A DNA stretch of 16,997 nucleotides from Kiloniellaceae bacterium. GTDB lineage: Bacteria; Pseudomonadota; Alphaproteobacteria; Kiloniellales; Kiloniellaceae. The DNA lies in contig JAJFGK010000042.1 in NCBI GenBank assembly GCA_021776195.1, positions 1 to 16,997 on the forward strand, given 5' to 3'. Shown here piece by piece: positions 14,929 through 16,997 of this stretch; within the stretch, counting starts at the first letter, position 1, and every line of letters starts with the position of its first letter. The translations under genes were made by a program, and so were the position numbers. The notes below the pieces were generated by a model. That model made no database searches and was not told the DNA's origin. It saw only the letters and a program-made list of their open reading frames with translations.

Positions 14929-15789
14929 ATGCTGGTCGATTCGCACTGCCACCTGGATTATCTGGCCAAGGACGAAGACCTGGCGGCCGTGGTGGCCCGC
15001 GCCCGCGCGGCCGGGATCAGCCGCATGGTGACGATCTGCACCAAGCTTTCGGAGTTCGATCAGATCCTGGGGATCGCCCGGCGTTTCGACGATGTCTACT
15101 GCTCCGTGGGCGTCCACCCGCATGAAGCCGGCGACGAGGGGCAGGGCGATCCGGACCGCCTGATAGCCCTGGCCGACGACGAAAAGGTCGTCGGGATCGG
15201 CGAGACCGGGCTGGATTACTACTATGAGCATTCCCCCCGGGCCGCCCAGCAGGACAGCTTCAGATCCCACATCGCGGCGGCCCGGACCACCGGCCTGCCG
15301 CTCATCGTCCATGCCCGCGATGCCGATGCCGACACCGTCTCGATCCTTCAGGACGAGTATGACAAGGCCCCCTATCCGGGCGTGATCCACTGCTTTACCG
15401 CCGGGCCCGGACTGGCCAAGGCCGCGCTGGAGATGGGATTTTGCATCTCCCTGGCCGGTATCGTGACCTTCAAGAACGCCCAGAGCCTGCGCGAGACGGT
15501 CGCCGAAGTGCCCGACGAGCGCCTTCTGGTCGAGACCGATTCGCCCTATCTGGCGCCGGTCCCCAAGCGCGGCAAACGCAACGAGCCCGCCTTCGTGCGC
15601 TTCACCGCCGAATCCCTGGCCGCGGCGCGCGGTCAGACCCTGGAGGCCTTCGCGGCGACCACCAGCGACAACTTCTACCGCCTCTTCGCCAAGGTGCCCC
15701 GGCCCTCGGACGACCGGCCCCCGGAAGACTGGCCCCCGGAAGACTGGCCGCCGGAAGATCGGTCCCCGACCGACAGTCAGGTCCCATGA
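14929..15789 (+). CDS. tatD: TatD-family metal-dependent hydrolase / deoxyribonuclease
   Basis: The product is 286 residues. It has a TIM-barrel with the metal ligands of the TatD family: H6 and H8 (DSHCHLD), E92 (GIGETGLDYYY), H128 (PLIVHARDAD), H154 (GVIHCFTAG) and D204 (VETDSPYLAP). Family members act as 3'-5' exonucleases or D-aminoacyl hydrolases; the exact substrate is not proven. The catalytic domain ends near SDNFYRLFAKV (about 255). The last 30 residues are an unusual acidic Pro/Trp tail made of PPEDW-PPEDW-PPEDR repeats. ATG 14929 lies six bases after the metG stop. The stop overlaps the start of the following metallo-hydrolase by ATGA. Co-transcription with metG is very likely. Confidence 0.95.
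   Translation: MLVDSHCHLDYLAKDEDLAAVVARARAAGISRMVTICTKLSEFDQILGIARRFDDVYCSVGVHPHEAGDEGQGDPDRLIALADDEKVVGIGETGLDYYYEHSPRAAQQDSFRSHIAAARTTGLPLIVHARDADADTVSILQDEYDKAPYPGVIHCFTAGPGLAKAALEMGFCISLAGIVTFKNAQSLRETVAEVPDERLLVETDSPYLAPVPKRGKRNEPAFVRFTAESLAAARGQTLEAFAATTSDNFYRLFAKVPRPSDDRPPEDWPPEDWPPEDRSPTDSQVP
15718..15762 (+). repeat. three 15-base tandem repeats coding PPED(W/R) in the tatD tail
   Basis: Three consecutive 15-base units (CCCCCGGAAGACTGG, the same again, then CCGCCGGAAGATCGG) encode PPEDW, PPEDW and PPEDR. The first two are identical and the third differs at three positions. The period is in frame and lies after the conserved TatD domain. Confidence 0.9.
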
Positions 15790-16562
15790 AGGTCACGGTT
15801 CTCGGCTGCGGCGGCTCGGGCGGCGTGCCTTTGGCGACCGGAAAGCCTGGCGGTGAGTGGGGCGTGTGCGACCCCCAGGAGCCGCGCAACCGCCGGCGCC
15901 GGGTCTCGCTGCTGGTGGAGGAGGGGGCCGAGGCCATCCTGATCGATACGTCGCCGGACCTGCGCGAACAGATCATCGCCTTCGGCATCGCGCGGATCTC
16001 CGCCGTGCTCTACACCCACGCCCACGCCGACCACTGTCACGGCCTGGACGAGCTGCGCGCGCTGCGCTATCGCCAGGGCGCGCCGATTCCGACCTATATG
16101 GACCGGGCGACCCAGCGCAATCTGGTCGACAAGTTCGGCTACATCTTCACCTCCGCCGGCGACAACGACCCGCTCTACGCGCCGCTGATGGACGACCGGC
16201 TGTTCGACGGCCCCTTCCAGGTCGGCGATGTCTCGGTGCGGCCCTTCGCCCAGGAACACGGCGACATGCCGAGTATTGGGTTTCGCATCGGCCCGGTGGC
16301 CTATTCGACCGATGTGAAGGATCTGGACGAAGCGGCCTTTGCGACGCTCGAGGGGGTGAAGCTGTGGATCGTCGATTGCCTGCGCGATCAGCCCCACCCG
16401 ACCCATTCGCACACCGCCCAAACCCTGGAGTGGATCGCCCGGGTCAAGCCCGATCTGGCGCTCCTCACCCACCTGAACCACCAGATCGACTATCGGGACC
16501 TGAAGGATCGCTGCCCCGCCGGGGTCGAGCCCGCTTACGACGGCCAGGTGATCGAGCTCTAA
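15786..16562 (+). CDS. MBL-fold metallo-hydrolase (PhnP-like)
   Basis: The product is 258 residues with the metallo-beta-lactamase fold. It begins MKVTVLGCGGSGGVPL, has the metal motif H78-x-H80-x-D82-H83 (YTHAHADHCHGLDEL), then FAQEHGD (H158), YSTDVKD (D176) and LLTHLNHQIDY (H229/H232). The order and the GxSGGxP N-terminus resemble PhnP-type cyclic phosphodiesterases and related RNase Z-like hydrolases; the substrate is not known. ATG 15786 overlaps the tatD stop by ATGA and is followed directly by the conserved first strand, so this start is preferred over the longer open frame that reaches back into tatD. It appears to be the last gene of the operon: 435 bases follow without a convincing intact gene. 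Confidence 0.92.
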   Translation: MKVTVLGCGGSGGVPLATGKPGGEWGVCDPQEPRNRRRRVSLLVEEGAEAILIDTSPDLREQIIAFGIARISAVLYTHAHADHCHGLDELRALRYRQGAPIPTYMDRATQRNLVDKFGYIFTSAGDNDPLYAPLMDDRLFDGPFQVGDVSVRPFAQEHGDMPSIGFRIGPVAYSTDVKDLDEAAFATLEGVKLWIVDCLRDQPHPTHSHTAQTLEWIARVKPDLALLTHLNHQIDYRDLKDRCPAGVEPAYDGQVIEL

Positions 16563-16653
16563 ACAGGGTCCGCTGACAACTGGTGCCCAGGTAGCGTCAT
16601 TCCGGAACCCGGTTCGGCCCAAATTTTCGATCTGGCGGTCGAAGCGAGGTATT

Positions 16654-16698
16654 CGGAATCTCGAGCCAACGCCTGATCTCAATTCCGCCGAGATTCCG
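16654..16698. repeat. 10-base inverted repeat with 25-base spacer
   Basis: CGGAATCTCG (16654-16663) and CGAGATTCCG (16689-16698) are perfect inverted copies. Further out, CAACTGG (16577-16583) and CCAGTTG (16704-16710) also pair, so the block 16577-16710 can form a long imperfect hairpin. It could be an extragenic palindromic element or the end of the upstream transcript. Confidence 0.55.
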
Positions 16699-16778
16699 GA
16701 CTGCCAGTTGGCAACAGACCCCAGTGTCCTGACATCGGCGGATTGCGACCTGACGGCCATTGTCCGGACCGGCCTGCT

Positions 16779-16799
16779 AAAGTTGGCTAAGCCAACTTT
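16779..16799. promoter_or_regulatory. perfect 10+1+10 palindrome, operator or hairpin
   Basis: AAAGTTGGCT (16779-16788), a central A, then AGCCAACTTT (16790-16799) is a perfect inverted repeat. As RNA it would form a nine-base stem with a three-base loop flanked by A and U residues, which could be a weak bidirectional terminator of the upstream operon. As DNA it has the symmetry of a dimeric repressor operator. It lies two bases before a GGAGG ribosome binding site. Confidence 0.55.
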
Positions 16800-16811
16800 G
16801 CGGAGGACCTT

Positions 16812-16892
16812 GTGGCCTGGCACCGATGGCCGTTGTTCGGCGGGGTCTGGTGGCCCCCTAGCCCGGATAATTCACGAACGGTTCTAAAGTAG
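16812..16892 (+). pseudogene. possible truncated gene start (26 codons) interrupted by foreign sequence
   Basis: GTG 16812 is preceded by GGAGG (16802-16806) at five bases and follows a perfect palindrome. The frame reads VAWHRWPLFGGVWWPP, then SPDNSRTVLK, and stops at 16890-16892. The Trp-rich start looks like the beginning of a real protein, but the frame runs into the T-rich sequence that begins near 16855. One reading is a gene broken by a mobile element end. It could equally be chance. Confidence 0.22.
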
Positions 16893-16997
16893 ATTTTTCG
16901 GTTAGTTTGTTGAGTTTTCTCGTCTCGGTTCGGCGATTTTCTTTGGTCGTGCCGGGGCGCCGATGGTTTTGCTGCTTGAGGCGCGATTTTGGCGCGT
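16855..16997. mobile_element. possible terminus of an insertion sequence continuing beyond the window
   Basis: From about 16855 (CCCCTAGCCCGGATAATTC onward) the plus strand changes to T-rich runs (ATTTTTCGG, TTAGTTTGTTGAGTTTTC, GATTTTCTTTGG, GATTTTGGCG) quite unlike the neighbouring DNA. The CCCGGATAATTCA-like edge reminds me of ends of IS1380-type elements, but this is from memory and cannot be tested here. No transposase is inside the window. Confidence 0.25.

Larger units (their letters stand above)
16563..16997. other. intergenic region at operon end with inverted repeats and composition shift
   Basis: I see no intact gene in these 435 bases. Visible are a 10-base inverted repeat (16654-16698), an outer pair CAACTGG (16577-16583) / CCAGTTG (16704-16710), a near-perfect palindrome (16779-16799), and a short frame with a good ribosome binding site that stops at 16892. 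The base composition turns T-rich on the plus strand after about 16855. A long minus-strand frame across this region is the shadow of the metallo-hydrolase gene. Confidence 0.6.

Noticed and set aside
13345..15390. 681-codon minus-strand frame across metG and tatD
   Set aside because: It is the antisense shadow of two clearly recognised enzymes; its residue make-up is Gly/Arg/Val/His-rich with no domain.
15777..16823. 348-codon minus-strand frame opposite the metallo-hydrolase
   Set aside because: Shadow of the MBL-fold gene with its HxHxDH motif on the plus strand.
1..16997. CRISPR array, rRNA, toxin-antitoxin pair or defence genes
   Set aside because: No regularly spaced repeats, no rRNA sequence, and no recognisable defence or toxin families were seen in any frame.

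Overview
The window is GC-rich, densely coding DNA that looks like an alphaproteobacterial chromosome, most like Rhodospirillales/Kiloniellales-type lineages. Three things support this: the gene order mltB-rlpA-dacA-tmk-holB-metG-tatD-metallo-hydrolase, which I recognise as an alphaproteobacterial arrangement; a short methionyl-tRNA synthetase without cysteine knuckles; and a TTAA-N7-TTAA box of the CtrA type. The genus assignment is inference.

Region 1 (1-4145). On the minus strand are the 5' part of an AbrB-family (COG3180-like) membrane protein, cut by the window edge, and a small secreted protein just upstream of it. On the plus strand follow a TauD/TfdA-type Fe(II)/2-oxoglutarate dioxygenase, a TPR protein with a C-terminal 2OG-Fe(II) oxygenase-like domain, and a zinc-ribbon SAM methyltransferase. 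The 3' end of the methyltransferase frame runs into a minus-strand tRNA-Ser(UGA) gene. These three enzymes may form a modification cassette of unknown substrate.

Region 2 (4146-7811). This is the least conventional part. It holds a possible 29-residue single-span membrane peptide, a secreted protein with about seven propeller-like repeats and a helical C-terminus (true start probably TTG at 4598), and an AT-rich intergenic pocket with CtrA-like boxes. After these come an orphan coiled-coil protein and an orphan exported or anchored small basic protein.

Region 3 (7812-16562). This is a long plus-strand run of cell-envelope and information genes. It encodes an MltB-type lytic transglycosylase with a peptidoglycan-binding domain, RlpA (DPBB plus SPOR), a PBP5-type D,D-carboxypeptidase, thymidylate kinase, DNA polymerase III delta prime, MetRS, a TatD-type nuclease with a tandem-repeat tail, and an MBL-fold hydrolase. 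Several junctions overlap by 4 bases (GTGA, ATGA), which indicates translational coupling. The first three act on peptidoglycan and septum; the rest serve DNA precursor supply, replication and translation.

Region 4 (16563-16997) has no convincing intact gene. It contains two clear inverted repeats, a short reading frame with a good ribosome binding site that stops soon, and a shift to T-rich sequence near 16855 that may be the edge of a mobile element continuing beyond the window.

No clearly new multi-gene system (defence, CRISPR, BGC) is visible. The most unusual items are the dioxygenase/methyltransferase trio, the CDS/tRNA overlap, the propeller protein, and the AT-rich CtrA-box pocket with its orphan genes.
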